Shown: in pieces, positions 5,437 through 5,494 of the stretch
How positions within the stretch are numbered: position 1 is the first letter of the stretch
How the letters are laid out: the number at the start of each line of letters is the position of its first letter
NCBI GenBank assembly: GCA_008671285.1
Contig: RPYR01000103.1
Coordinates: forward strand, 1-5,494
Reading direction: 5' to 3'
Source of the DNA: Collinsella aerofaciens
GTDB lineage: Bacteria > Actinomycetota > Coriobacteriia > Coriobacteriales > Coriobacteriaceae
Length of the DNA: 5,494 nucleotides
Made by a program: the position numbers and the translations under genes
The notes under the pieces: model-generated
Database searches by the model: none
Told to the model about the DNA's origin: nothing
The model's input: the letters and a program-made list of their open reading frames with translations, nothing else

Positions 5437-5485
5437 AGTAAGCCGATGCGACAAAGGGGCTGTCCCTTTGTCGCATCGGCTTACT
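5437..5485. repeat. perfect 22-base palindrome with 5-base loop
   Basis: Arms 5437-5458 and 5464-5485 are perfectly complementary around the loop GCTGT. The top of the hairpin has the pattern GACAAAGGG / CCCTTTGTC. The 3' flank (GTATTTATA) is AT-rich but is not a run of T, and the other strand has a purine flank, so terminator activity is uncertain in both directions. The shape fits a REP-like palindrome or transposon-derived hairpin. The window ends nine bases after it, so any element it belongs to may continue beyond. Confidence 0.75.
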
Positions 5486-5494
5486 GTATTTATA

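Noticed and set aside
5437..5494. Intrinsic terminator of dut at the second palindrome
   Set aside because: The stem is strong, but the following bases GTATTTATA are not a T-run; kept as a repeat with terminator activity left open.
3730..5494. NrdR box pairs near nrdR that would show autoregulation
   Set aside because: No pair of AT-rich NrdR-box-like palindromes was found upstream of nrdR; the GC-rich 4356-4399 repeat does not resemble them.

Overview
The window looks like a chromosomal housekeeping segment from a moderately GC-rich actinobacterium, most likely a Coriobacteriia member such as Collinsella. That placement is inferred from protein style and gene order, not from a database match. 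The order lexA <-> (divergent) LysM gene - nrdR is the actinobacterial SOS/ribonucleotide-reductase arrangement known from Mycobacterium (lexA, Rv2719c, nrdR) and Corynebacterium (lexA, divS, nrdR). No phage genes, transposase, tRNA, rRNA or CRISPR array was seen.

Left block, + strand (2-2396): the 3' end of miaB, then miaA and hflX. The genes are joined by one-base TAATG stop/start overlaps, so they read as one translationally coupled operon. MiaA and MiaB act in sequence on A37 of tRNAs (prenylation, then methylthiolation). HflX is a ribosome-associated GTPase.

Middle block, - strand (3729 down to 2381): lexA followed, again through a TAATG overlap, by a multi-pass membrane acyltransferase-like gene (DUF1624/HGSNAT-type). 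It converges on hflX, and the two coding ends overlap by 16 bases with no visible terminator.

Right block, + strand (3890-5285): a small membrane-anchored LysM protein (probable SOS cell-division inhibitor), nrdR and dut. The 160-base gap between lexA and the LysM gene holds three LexA boxes spaced exactly 28 bases centre to centre. One box fills the spacer of a strong rightward promoter and another lies over its expected start point. Gene order suggests a DNA-damage and nucleotide-pool module: LexA controls itself and the division inhibitor, NrdR represses ribonucleotide reductase genes, and Dut removes dUTP. A perfect 12-bp inverted repeat encloses the nrdR ribosome binding site and start codon, which could be a separate translational switch.

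Tail (5286-5494): no gene. It holds two large palindromes, one with 29-base arms and a structured 45-base loop, the other with perfect 22-base arms and a 5-base loop. They share the core GTAAGCC/GGCTTAC and look like dispersed intergenic palindromes rather than ordinary terminators.
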